Program-made: the position numbers and the translations under genes
Assembly: GCF_900112105.1 (NCBI RefSeq)
Contig: NZ_FOKV01000003.1
Span: forward strand, 1-64,000
Direction of reading: 5' to 3'
Length of the DNA stretch: 64,000 bases
Source: Zunongwangia mangrovi
GTDB taxonomy: Bacteria > Bacteroidota > Bacteroidia > Flavobacteriales > Flavobacteriaceae
The notes under the pieces: generated by a model
What the model saw: the letters and a program-made list of their open reading frames with translations, nothing else
The model's database searches: none
What the model was told of the DNA's origin: nothing
Shown: positions 31,202 to 40,485 of the stretch, in pieces
Position numbering within the stretch: the first letter of the stretch is position 1
Layout of the letters: every line of letters begins with the position of its first letter

Positions 31202-31789
31202 TTACGGAAGTTCCTTAAAAATCTCGTATTCAATTTCTTTAAAGCTACCGCCGTTACTGTCCTCTGCCGAGCAAGCTGTAAGTCCTACAATCAAATCCAT
31301 TTTAGCTTCAAAAAGCACGTAATCATTGGGAGTATTAAAAGGTGGATCTACGCTTATTTTCCCATTTTTTTCAAATTGAACATTCATAAAAATATTGAAG
31401 GCCGTTGGAATGTCATCTGGCTCTATATCGAATTTCGCTAAATTGGTATATAAATTTTCGAAACAGCTAGGATGATATTCTTCATTTTTATACATAATTT
31501 TAAAGGTTTCGGGACTACAAGGCGCCAGTAAAAAGTCATTACGCCCATTGGTGTCTTCGACGATCTTCATCATTTTGTTGCTACGATTGCTCCAAAGGAA
31601 GTTGTCCTTACTAATTAGGATAGATTCTTCAAAATCTAAGGTTTTTCCGCTTGATATTTTTTCTCTTTTATCATTTTTATTAAAAAGAACCATGTCGCTT
31701 ACCTGCTGTCCTTTAGGTCCGCTTACTTTTAAATATTCTCCTCGTTTTAAGATAAAACCTACTCCAGATTGTTTAGAAATCGTCTGCAT
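31202..31789 (-). CDS. DUF1989 / urea-carboxylase-associated family protein
   Basis: 195 residues. Matches the DUF1989 pattern: an early GEYLKVSGPKGQQVSDMVLFN with the conserved GQQVxDM, FLLAPCSPETFKIMY with a conserved Cys, HPSCFENL, and a final PNDYVLFEAKMDLIVGLTACSAEDSNGG. The family is often found beside urea carboxylase or guanidine-metabolism genes and is thought to act on small nitrogen compounds; its chemistry is unclear to me. It follows the YqcI/YcgG-family gene by 9 bp, so the pair is one transcription unit. Confidence 0.85.
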   Translation of the reverse strand: MQTISKQSGVGFILKRGEYLKVSGPKGQQVSDMVLFNKNDKREKISSGKTLDFEESILISKDNFLWSNRSNKMMKIVEDTNGRNDFLLAPCSPETFKIMYKNEEYHPSCFENLYTNLAKFDIEPDDIPTAFNIFMNVQFEKNGKISVDPPFNTPNDYVLFEAKMDLIVGLTACSAEDSNGGSFKEIEYEIFKELP

Positions 31790-31798
31790 AAAAAAAAA

Positions 31799-32488
31799 TT
31801 AATGTTTAAAAGGGCATTCCCATTTTTCAGAAACCTTACGGCCACTGTATTGCTTTGCTTCGCTAGTAGCACCAAAATCCTCTAGCATGGGATTTATATT
31901 TCCTTGTAGTTTCTTATCTCTTTTTCTAATGGTATTTCTTACTCGCTTATAAGTGCCCATTTCCCTTAATTTCTCAAATTGCCAGTGTAAATTAAAAGTA
32001 ATAGCGGTAAACGGACTGCGACGTGCGAGTCTCGAACTGTTTGGATGTAAACCTACAATATAAAATGATCTCCCGGCAATACTAAAACTGAAATTCTGGT
32101 CGTCTGGATCATTACTTACTCTGCTATCCCAGTCGAAATTATCTATTTTATGAAGCTGATCTAATTGCATCCATAATTGCTTCTCGAAATCTAATTCGTT
32201 TAGCTGAGGTGTATCTGGAAAAACAGCTATAAAAGTTTCAAACTTGTTTGAGTCAAAATCGTATTCTTTTATATATGATTTTAGATCTTCGTATAATTTT
32301 GATGTTTCGCTAAGATTAGCCAGATTTTTATATGATTTTAGATGAACATTATCCATGCTAAAAACAGTTTTCGCCATAATACAGGGATGATTTTCACCTG
32401 TAATAAATCGATCGAAATCTTTATAAATTTGGTCGATTTTATAGCTTTTGGTTAAATCTTCCTTCTTTTCTTCAGCAATCTTCAGCAT
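31799..32488 (-). CDS. YqcI/YcgG-family heme-dependent N-oxygenase (GntA-like)
   Basis: 229 residues. Family marks are HPCIMAK (34-40), the central GLHPNSSRLARRSPF, FNLHWQFEKLREMGTY, IRKRDKKLQGNINPML and the C-terminal QYSGRKV...WECPF. Members such as GntA of guanitoxin synthesis are heme enzymes that hydroxylate guanidine nitrogen atoms of arginine derivatives. Pairing with DUF1989 suggests a two-step conversion of a guanidino or urea compound. No other biosynthetic genes lie close by. The substrate is an inference. Confidence 0.85.
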   Translation of the reverse strand: MLKIAEEKKEDLTKSYKIDQIYKDFDRFITGENHPCIMAKTVFSMDNVHLKSYKNLANLSETSKLYEDLKSYIKEYDFDSNKFETFIAVFPDTPQLNELDFEKQLWMQLDQLHKIDNFDWDSRVSNDPDDQNFSFSIAGRSFYIVGLHPNSSRLARRSPFTAITFNLHWQFEKLREMGTYKRVRNTIRKRDKKLQGNINPMLEDFGATSEAKQYSGRKVSEKWECPFKH

Positions 32489-32681
32489 AACTTAGTTTTT
32501 TTCAAATGTATTCTGAATCAATTGCGAGGAGAAATGGCTTAAGAACAGTTTAAATCAAAATTTGGTACGGTTTAACATATAAAAAGTAATAGCGGCCGTA
32601 TTTAAAGTAAATACGTCATTTGTAATCTCTTTTCTTTATGAATAAGTCAGATTGGGCATTTATAGGAATTAATAGTTAATT

Positions 32682-32750
32682 CTATATTTGTAAGTATTCA
32701 GGAGGAGTAATTCCGGTGTATTTTTTGAAAAGTCGATTAAAATAAGTGTA
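32682..32750 (-). pseudogene. Remnant of an AraC-family regulator C-terminus
   Basis: The minus strand reads YTYFNRLFKKYTGITPPEYL followed by QI and a TAG at 32684-32682. This is the classic last helix of AraC/XylS DNA-binding domains. The codon just upstream is a stop and no more of the domain is present, so only about 22 codons survive. The rest of the 382-bp gap (32489-32870) has no gene. Confidence 0.65.
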
Positions 32751-32838
32751 CTATTAAAAAATCGCCTGAAGACATACAGAAGAAAAATAAGAAGTTTTTT
32801 AATATCAGTCACTTTCCGCCAAAAAAACTAAACCATAT

Positions 32839-32873
32839 AAAAAAGAGTCCTGCAATTTGCAGGACTTTTTTTA
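32839..32873. terminator. Bidirectional terminator
   Basis: AGTCCTGCA and TGCAGGACT pair around an ATT loop, with A7 before and T7 after. It begins directly at the stop of the small minus-strand gene at 32871-33104. Confidence 0.8.
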
Positions 32874-33104
32874 TTCATTTTCTAGAATAAGCTCTACCAG
32901 AACAACAACTACATAGTTGTCTTTGCGATTAATAGATAAGCTTACCGATTTTAGAATATAAGGACAATCTAAATGTCCAAGGATGTCATTTTTAATAATG
33001 TCATCTACTACAAGTTGATTTTCGAAATCTATGGGTGTCTTAATCTCGAAATTGAAAACTTTTAAGTTGGGTATTTGTGTCAAGATGTAAAGTTTAGGGC
33101 GCAA
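32871..33104 (-). CDS. Hypothetical small protein, 77 residues
   Basis: The frame begins with TTG at 33104 (no ATG anywhere in it) and ends with a TAA that runs straight into a terminator. The peptide is mixed alpha/beta with strands near SVSLSINR and NYVVVVLVELILENE. No family recognised. The terminator at its end supports a real transcript; the missing ATG counts against it. Confidence 0.35.
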   Translation of the reverse strand: MRPKLYILTQIPNLKVFNFEIKTPIDFENQLVVDDIIKNDILGHLDCPYILKSVSLSINRKDNYVVVVLVELILENE

Positions 33105-33776
33105 ATTTAGTTCATTATTTCAATTCATTTAAAGTTTATTTTCAAATTAAATTTAAGAAATGAATAAATTATAAATCACTACAAAAGTTTGAAAGATAAA
33201 CGGATCAATTTTATTGATTAACAAAGAACCATTGAATTTGTAGTTAAAAAAATACTAAATTTTAGCTTTTATTTTATCTAATTAATTGGTTTTAGTTGAA
33301 TGATTTTAGTATTTTTTTAACAAAATTAGCTGAAAATAATCACAGATTGATAATTCTAAATTGTGAGTTATGTTATAAGTTCTTATCTTTATGATACTTA
33401 GATCAAGATATTCGACCAAATTAGCTTGACAGTTTTGTTTCACGTTTAGTGTACGAGCAATTTCTCCCACGCTGTACCTGTGAAAATGACTTTCTGCCCT
33501 ACCAGAAGCTGATAAGTAATTTTTAATTTTTTTTAAATATTATCTGAATGGTTGGTATATTTACTCAAAGATTAAATTCCTTTTTTACAAAATAAGATAT
33601 ATTCTAAAGGATCTAACCTCTAGATGTCTATATGTTTTATAGGCTGTAGAGCTCAACGTAACAACTTTCCTTTAAGTATACATCCATTTTACATATCTGT
33701 ATAAAATGAAAATTTTATACGGCAGGGATTCTTTGATCCAATTCCGTTTGAGATAGACTAATCTAAATCTCTAATT
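33105..33776 (+). other. Long leader region upstream of the giant adhesin gene
   Basis: 672 bp, very AT-rich, with no ORF. It must hold the promoter of the adhesin operon. I see no riboswitch fold or tRNA that I can name. A GC-richer island lies at about 33440-33510 (GTGTACGAGC...CTACCAGAAGC), and a short inverted pair TTTACATATC / GTATAAAATG-like sequence lies near 33690-33720. Nothing firm. Confidence 0.3.
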
Positions 33777-36700
33777 ATGGAATTATCATTACCTATTAAT
33801 AACAAAAAACTGCCATTAATTTTAGTGGTTTTTAATGTACTTTTTTTCTCGATAACATTTTATGCTCAAACATCAACACAACGCATATATGCAACTAATG
33901 CAGAAGCAAGTGCAGATGAATATTCTTTATTAGGTATTCTAAGCGGGAGTGTAGACAATGTGAATGCGGCCACAGACTCAGATCTTACAACATTTGCTAC
34001 ATTAAATTCTACAGTTGTAAACGCCTTAGGCGGCCTGATCTCTATTGGGGGAGAAGCTTCAATAAAACTTAATTTTACAGAAAGTCTTCAGGCAAATACC
34101 CCTGTTACCATTAAACTTGGTTTAGGAGGTGATGTTTTATCTGCATTATCGGGAGTGTATTTACAAGGTATAAATGATACTGACTCAGGCGAGTCAAATG
34201 CAGGAGAAGAAATTATATTAGGCGATTTAGTTGGTGCACTTACAGGCAATCAACAATTAGAAGTAATAATAACTCCAGATGAAGACTTCAATGGAGTGAA
34301 AATTTCCCTTGGAGTTCCAGAAGGTTTACTAAATGTTGGAGTACTTACTACCGTAGATGTTTATGAAGCTTTTTATGAAGAAAGTAGCGTAGGTTCAGGT
34401 TGTATTGATCCTGTAGATGCTCTTGTTGGTATTGAAGGAGAATTACTTGATTTAAATTTACTTTCGGCTCTAGATGTTATTCAAAACCCATACAATGCAA
34501 TAGATGGTGATCCTAATTCTGCAGCTCTTTTACGAGCAAACGTTAGTGCATTAACTTCTGCATATTTGAACGTTCCTTTTAATGGAGCATCCAAACCTGG
34601 AGATCAAATACAAATAATATTGGAGGACCAGGCAGCCGGAATTTTAGACCTTAGTTTACTATCATCAAATTTTCAGGTAATAGCCCTTAATGATAAGGAA
34701 GTAGTGCAAACCTTCAATGCATCAAGTTCTTTATTAAGTTTAGAATTATTAAGTGGAAGCAGCTCGAAGTATTTACTTTCTCTTCCGGTATCTGATGCTT
34801 TTGATGAAGTAGAAATAAGATATGCAGGAAGTTTAGCTACTGTTTTTTCAGGTATAAATATCTACGAAGTAGGAACTGCTCCGCCTTCACCAGTCATAAT
34901 TTCAGATGATCTAAATGCTGGGATAGCATCTATTTGCGAAGGGAAAGAGGTAAGCCTTTTCATCGAAAACCCGATAGCGGGTTCAGTTTACAATTGGTAT
35001 ACACAAGTCGAGGGAGGCACTATCGTTGCTACGACTACTTCTTTTACTCCTCAAAATTTAACCGATGGAACGTATGACTATTATGTGGCTCAATCGCGAC
35101 CTGGCTGTATCTATGAATCTGCCCGCGTCAAGGTAACGATCGAAGTTGAAGACCTTCCAACCACACCTGTTTTAGTGGAGTCCAATATAGAAGTAGCCTC
35201 TGGGGGAGATGTTACTTTCGAGATCGAGAATCCAGATACCAATATAACGTATAACTGGTACGCTGAAGGGGATGCGAGCACGATAGTTCATACGGGGGAG
35301 ACGTATGCGCTAACTGACGTAACGGCTTCAGCTGGTTATACGGTTATTGGGGTATCAGCAGCGGGCTGTGAAAGTTTGGGAGCCGATGTTACTGTAACGG
35401 TATTGGATAATTTATTACCACCAACGGTAGCACCAGAAATGGCTACAATATCTGAAGGGGAAACACAAACCTATATGGCCAGTAGTGAAAACCCAGATCC
35501 TGTAGAATATGCTTGGTATGACGATAATGGCGTAGAAGTTTTTGTGGGAGAAAACTATACAACACCAACAGACCTAGCACCTGGTGATTATACCTATGAT
35601 GTTATTTCCAGAAATCCGGATACCGGACAGGAATCAATACCTACCACAGTAACTTTAACTGTTTTGTCCGATCTATTACCACCAACGGTAACACCGGAGA
35701 TGGCTACAATATCCGAAGGGGAAACGCAGACCTTTATGGCCAGTAGTGAAAACCCAGATCCTGTAGAATATGCTTGGTATAATGATAATGGCGTAGAAGT
35801 TTTTGTGGGAGAAAACTATACAACACCATCAGACCTTGCACCTGGTGATTATACGTATGATGTTATCTCCAGAAACCCGGATACCGGACAGGAGTCAACA
35901 CCTACCACAGCAAGTTTAACAGTGGAAGCTGTTGAAGATCTTACCGATTGTACCGCAGCTAATGCTCAGAATAATGGTATCGATGGTTTACTATGTGTAT
36001 TATGTGGTGTAAGCAATGCCGGAAATTCAGTAGATAATGATCCTAATAATTTTGCAAGATTAAGGGTTAGTGTCGGGGTATCAGCTTCGGTATATCAGGA
36101 ACTTATTTTTCCAAATTCAGGAATAGCGGGAGATAGCATCCGAGTAGATCTAGGTATTCCGGGAGGCCTTGCTGATGTATCTGTATTAAGCGGATTGCAG
36201 GTTACTTTGTCGAATGGAAATACCCAGGTAGATCAATATACCTTAAATAGCTCTTTGGTTCGTCTAACTTTACTTGGCGGTGAACGTTTTAGTGCACAAT
36301 TCGAAGCCAGTGGTGTATATGATCGTGTAGAGATCCGTAATCTTGGATTGGTAAACGCATTAGAAAGTACCGATATCTACGGAGCTTATATTGAAGTTCC
36401 TGATCAAATTATTGATTATGAAGTTACAGAAATATGCAGTGGAGAATCGGTTAATTTCAACATAGAAACTCAAGCGGGATTATCTTATATATGGTTTGAT
36501 TCAGAGTCAGGTGATAATCAAATGGCCAACGGTGGAAGCTATACAACTTCAGAAATAGAATCAGATCAAACCTTCTTTTTAGAAATAAGTCGAAATGGAT
36601 GTCCTATACAGAATATAATTCCTTTTGAAGTACAAGTTTTACCAACAGCTACGGAATCTGATCTGGTAACGATGGATTATGATATCTGCGTGGGCGGTAA

Positions 36701-39700
36701 TGTAGAATTGGAAGCAACAACTTCGGTGCCCAATGCGACGATCAGATATTACGCCGATGCCGATTTAACGAATGAAATCATCGATCTAACAGTAATGCCA
36801 ACTACAACTACTACATATTATGTAACGGTAAGTGGCGATGGAGTTTGTGAAAACCTTCCCGGTGATGCAGCAATGATTACGGTAAATGTTAGTGATCCAG
36901 GTACACCAATTACGGATATGCCTATGCAGAGTTTCTGTGGAGATGCGACCATAGCCGATTTAATGACCAATGAAGGCAATGTGGTTTGGTATGCCGATGG
37001 GACTGGTGGTGATATTTTAGATGAGTCGATGCTTCTTGAAAATGGAACTTATTATGCCGGTTTTGATCCAGCAAGTGGTTGTGCGAGTTCAGAATTATTA
37101 GCGGTAACAGTAGAATTATTACCAACCGCTACGGAATCTGATCTGATAACAATGGATTATGATATCTGCGTAGGTGGTAGTGTAGCACTTGAAGCAACGA
37201 CTTCGGTACCCAATGCAACGATCAGGTATTACGCCGATGCTGATTTAACGAATGAAATCACCGATCTAACAGTAATGCCAACAAGCACTACGACTTATTA
37301 TGCAACCGTAAGTGGTGATGGACTTTGTGAAAACCTTCCGGGTGAAGCAGCAATGATCACGGTAAGTGTGAGTGATCCGGGAACACCAACTACCGATATG
37401 GCTATGCAGAGTTTCTGTGGAGATGCTACAATAGCCGATCTAATGACCAATGAAGGCAATGTGGTATGGTATGCTGATGAAGATGGAACAACGATCCTAT
37501 CCGATACTGAAATATTAGTAAACGGAACTTACTATGCCGGATTCGATCCAGCGAGTGGATGTGCAAGTTCAGAATTATTAGCGGTAACGGTAGAAATTCT
37601 ACCAACAGCTACAGAATCTGATCTGGTAACAATGGATTATGATATTTGCGTGGGTGGTAGTGTGGAATTGGAAGCAACGACTTCGGTACCCAATGCAACG
37701 ATCAGGTATTACGCCGATGCTGATTTAACGAATGAAATCACCGATCTAACAGTAATGCCAACAAGCACTACTACATATTATGTAACTCTAAGTCGTGACG
37801 GAGTTTGTGAAAACCCTCCGGGTGAAGCGGCGATGATCACGGTAAGTGTGAGTGATCCGGGCACACCAACTACCGATATGCCAATACAAAGCTTCTGCGG
37901 AGATGCTACGATAGCTGATCTAATGACCAATGAAGGCAATGTGGTTTGGTATGCCGATGAAGATGGAACAACAATCCTATCCGATACTGAAATATTAGTA
38001 AACGGAACTTACTACGCCGGATTCGATCCAACGAGCGGTTGTGCAAGTTCAGAACTTCTAGCGGTAAGCGTAGAACTGTTACCAACCGCTACGGAATCTG
38101 ATCTGGTAACAATGGATTATGATATCTGCGCTGGTGGTAGTGTGGAACTTGAAGCAACAACTTCAGTAAGCAATGCGACGATCAGATATTACGCCGATGC
38201 TGAATTAACCACAGAGATTACCGATCTTACAGTAACGCCAACAAGCACTACGACTTATTATGTAACGGTAAGCGGTGATGGTGTTTGTGAAAACCTTCCC
38301 GGTGAAGCGGCGATGATCACGGTAAGTGTGAGTGATCCGGGTACACCAACTACGGATATGGCTATGCAAAGTTTCTGTTCTTCAGCGACCATAGCCGATC
38401 TAATGACCAATGAAGACAACGTAGTTTGGTATGCAGATGAGACTGGCGGCGATATTTTGGATGAATCCATGCTTCTTGAAAACGGAACTTACTACGCCGG
38501 ATTCGATCCATCGAGTGGATGTGCGAGTTCAGAATTATTAGCAGTGAGCGTTGAGATCCTACCAACCGCTACGGAATCTGATCTGGTAACCATAGATTAT
38601 GATATCTGTGTAGGTGGAAGTGTAGCACTGGAAACAACGACTTCAGTAAGCAATGCAACACTGACCTATTATGCTGATGCCGATCTAACGAATGAAATCA
38701 CTGATTTAGAGGTGTCACCAACGGTAACTACTACATATTATGTAACGCTAAGTGGCGATGGTGTTTGTGAAAACCTTCCGGGTGATGCGGCGATGATCAC
38801 GGTAAGTGTAAGTGATCCCGGTACACCAACTACCGATATGGCTATGCAGAGTTTCTGCGGAGATGCTACCATAGCCGATCTACTGACTAATGAAGGCAAT
38901 GTGGTGTGGTATGCTGATGAGACTGGTGGTGATATTTTAGATGCAGCTACAAGCCTTCAGGATGGAATGACCTATTACGCCGGATTCGATCCAACTAGCG
39001 GTTGTGCAAGTTCAGAATTATTAGCAATAACAGTAGAACTATTACCAACCGCTACGGCTAGTGACTTAGCAGTAAACGATAGTTTTATTTGTAGTGGTGG
39101 TAATGTTATGCTTACTGCAACTAGCTCGGTTGCCAATCCTGTATTCAGATATTATTCTGATGCGGAACTAAATTCAGAAATAACCGATCTAACAGTGATG
39201 CCAACTACAACTACGACTTATTATGTAACGGTAAGTGGTGATGGTGTTTGTGAAAACTTACCGGGTGAAGTGGCTACACTTCAGGTGATTGTAAGTGATC
39301 CTGGAACGCCAACAACAACATTACCTAATCAATCTTTTTGCGCTGGGGCAACGGTGGCCGATATCCAGGTAAATGAAAGTAATGTTATTTGGTATGCTTC
39401 TGCAGATTCATCCAGTCCGCTTGCTCAAAATACTCAATTAGAAAATGGGATGACGTACTATGCAGGGTTTGATCCTGCTAGCGGCTGTTCAAGCTCACAA
39501 CGTTTAGCAGTTACTGTTAGTTTATTAACAGATGTGGTTGCTAGTATAGACGGACTTTTCGATGGAATTTGCTTGATGGAAGAAGTAACATACACAACAG
39601 AACCTGGTAAAGAAGATTATCTGTGGGATATCGACGGCGGTGAAATAACAGCTGGTGGTGGATTATCTGATAATTCAGTTACCGTAAGATGGACTAGTGT

Positions 39701-40442
39701 TCTAAATACTTCAGTTAGTGTTTCATATATGGATACTGGTAGTTGTTCCGCAGAAGTAATGGAAATGATTGATATCAACGTAGTTAACTGTTCAGATCTA
39801 GCTATGAGTGCTTCCGTAGATAACTTCTCACCAATGATAGGGGAAGAAGTAACTTTCACCATTAGGGTTGATAATCTTGGTGATGTAGACTTTAATGATA
39901 TCGTGATTCGAAGTATGCTTCCAGAAGGTTACAGAGTAAAATCGGTAACTTCAGTAAAGGGGCAGTTTAGTATGGTGAATAGGAATTGGAAGATATCGAT
40001 GTTGCAGGCTAATGCATCTGCGGAGGCTCGAATTGTAGCTGAGGTTACGGATGAAGATGATTATATGAAAGTAGTAGAACTAATGTCCAGTATCCCAGCC
40101 GATCCTAATGCTAGTAATAACAGGGCACAAATTACAGTTAATCCGCTTTGCCTGATGGTATACAATGAATTTACTCCTAATAATGATGGCTCTAATGATG
40201 TGTTTAGGATCGATTGTATCGAGAATTATCCAAATAATAAGCTTGAAGTTTACAATCGCTATGGAGACTTAGTATTTGAAACCAGTGGATACCAGAATAA
40301 TTGGGATGGGACAGCAAATAGAGGAGCTGTTCTCACTAATAAGCCTTTACCGGTAGGCACTTATTATTATGTCTTGCAGGTAGATGGAAGGGGAGAAATA
40401 GATAACGTGAACATGCAGGGATGGTTATATATAATGAGATAA
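33777..40442 (+). CDS. Giant repetitive adhesin, T9SS type B cargo
   Basis: 2221 residues. The signal peptide ends near FYAQ (about 31). The N-terminal region carries two long SALLRANVSALT/YLNVPF-type modules. These are followed by Ig-like modules with GSVYNWYTQ-type strands, two 86-residue PPTV-P-EMATISEGETQT repeats, five nearly identical 160-residue repeats plus a diverged sixth, a DUF11-like module (about 2010-2110) and a gliding-motility-type C-terminal domain. That domain has NEFTPNNDGSNDVFRIDCIENYPNN...VYNRYGDLVFE...WDG, ending in WLYIMR. The last is the type B T9SS secretion signal, so the protein is exported to the surface and held by the SprF-like partner encoded next. It probably acts in adhesion or gliding. 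Confidence 0.92.
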   Translation: MELSLPINNKKLPLILVVFNVLFFSITFYAQTSTQRIYATNAEASADEYSLLGILSGSVDNVNAATDSDLTTFATLNSTVVNALGGLISIGGEASIKLNFTESLQANTPVTIKLGLGGDVLSALSGVYLQGINDTDSGESNAGEEIILGDLVGALTGNQQLEVIITPDEDFNGVKISLGVPEGLLNVGVLTTVDVYEAFYEESSVGSGCIDPVDALVGIEGELLDLNLLSALDVIQNPYNAIDGDPNSAALLRANVSALTSAYLNVPFNGASKPGDQIQIILEDQAAGILDLSLLSSNFQVIALNDKEVVQTFNASSSLLSLELLSGSSSKYLLSLPVSDAFDEVEIRYAGSLATVFSGINIYEVGTAPPSPVIISDDLNAGIASICEGKEVSLFIENPIAGSVYNWYTQVEGGTIVATTTSFTPQNLTDGTYDYYVAQSRPGCIYESARVKVTIEVEDLPTTPVLVESNIEVASGGDVTFEIENPDTNITYNWYAEGDASTIVHTGETYALTDVTASAGYTVIGVSAAGCESLGADVTVTVLDNLLPPTVAPEMATISEGETQTYMASSENPDPVEYAWYDDNGVEVFVGENYTTPTDLAPGDYTYDVISRNPDTGQESIPTTVTLTVLSDLLPPTVTPEMATISEGETQTFMASSENPDPVEYAWYNDNGVEVFVGENYTTPSDLAPGDYTYDVISRNPDTGQESTPTTASLTVEAVEDLTDCTAANAQNNGIDGLLCVLCGVSNAGNSVDNDPNNFARLRVSVGVSASVYQELIFPNSGIAGDSIRVDLGIPGGLADVSVLSGLQVTLSNGNTQVDQYTLNSSLVRLTLLGGERFSAQFEASGVYDRVEIRNLGLVNALESTDIYGAYIEVPDQIIDYEVTEICSGESVNFNIETQAGLSYIWFDSESGDNQMANGGSYTTSEIESDQTFFLEISRNGCPIQNIIPFEVQVLPTATESDLVTMDYDICVGGNVELEATTSVPNATIRYYADADLTNEIIDLTVMPTTTTTYYVTVSGDGVCENLPGDAAMITVNVSDPGTPITDMPMQSFCGDATIADLMTNEGNVVWYADGTGGDILDESMLLENGTYYAGFDPASGCASSELLAVTVELLPTATESDLITMDYDICVGGSVALEATTSVPNATIRYYADADLTNEITDLTVMPTSTTTYYATVSGDGLCENLPGEAAMITVSVSDPGTPTTDMAMQSFCGDATIADLMTNEGNVVWYADEDGTTILSDTEILVNGTYYAGFDPASGCASSELLAVTVEILPTATESDLVTMDYDICVGGSVELEATTSVPNATIRYYADADLTNEITDLTVMPTSTTTYYVTLSRDGVCENPPGEAAMITVSVSDPGTPTTDMPIQSFCGDATIADLMTNEGNVVWYADEDGTTILSDTEILVNGTYYAGFDPTSGCASSELLAVSVELLPTATESDLVTMDYDICAGGSVELEATTSVSNATIRYYADAELTTEITDLTVTPTSTTTYYVTVSGDGVCENLPGEAAMITVSVSDPGTPTTDMAMQSFCSSATIADLMTNEDNVVWYADETGGDILDESMLLENGTYYAGFDPSSGCASSELLAVSVEILPTATESDLVTIDYDICVGGSVALETTTSVSNATLTYYADADLTNEITDLEVSPTVTTTYYVTLSGDGVCENLPGDAAMITVSVSDPGTPTTDMAMQSFCGDATIADLLTNEGNVVWYADETGGDILDAATSLQDGMTYYAGFDPTSGCASSELLAITVELLPTATASDLAVNDSFICSGGNVMLTATSSVANPVFRYYSDAELNSEITDLTVMPTTTTTYYVTVSGDGVCENLPGEVATLQVIVSDPGTPTTTLPNQSFCAGATVADIQVNESNVIWYASADSSSPLAQNTQLENGMTYYAGFDPASGCSSSQRLAVTVSLLTDVVASIDGLFDGICLMEEVTYTTEPGKEDYLWDIDGGEITAGGGLSDNSVTVRWTSVLNTSVSVSYMDTGSCSAEVMEMIDINVVNCSDLAMSASVDNFSPMIGEEVTFTIRVDNLGDVDFNDIVIRSMLPEGYRVKSVTSVKGQFSMVNRNWKISMLQANASAEARIVAEVTDEDDYMKVVELMSSIPADPNASNNRAQITVNPLCLMVYNEFTPNNDGSNDVFRIDCIENYPNNKLEVYNRYGDLVFETSGYQNNWDGTANRGAVLTNKPLPVGTYYYVLQVDGRGEIDNVNMQGWLYIMR
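35410..35928 (+). repeat. Two tandem 258-bp coding repeats in the adhesin
   Basis: Two copies of about 86 codons each, starting near 35410 and 35668 with CCACCAACGGTA and containing GAAACACAAACC / GAAACGCAGACC. They differ mainly at synonymous positions and encode Ig-like modules with PDPVEYAWY and GDYTYDVISRNPDTGQES. Confidence 0.85.
36651..39530 (+). repeat. Five 480-bp tandem coding repeats plus one diverged copy
   Basis: The phrase ACGGAATCTGATCTGGTAAC (one or two changes per copy) recurs at 36651, 37131, 37611, 38091 and 38571, exactly 480 bp apart. A sixth, diverged copy begins at about 39053. Each unit encodes 160 residues with two Cys-containing Ig-like modules (YDICVGGSV..., QSFCGDATIADL..., GCASSELLAV). 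Neighbouring units are nearly identical and contain patchwork differences, which suggests gene conversion. Confidence 0.92.
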
Positions 40443-40485
40443 TGTATAGATAAAATTAAATCTTAACTGAGAAAAAATTAAAATT

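Noticed and set aside
33105..33776. Possible riboswitch in the adhesin leader
   Set aside because: The GC-richer patch does not fold by eye into any riboswitch class that I know.
36651..39530. CRISPR-like periodic repeat
   Set aside because: The 480-bp units are coding, in frame and encode Ig-like modules.
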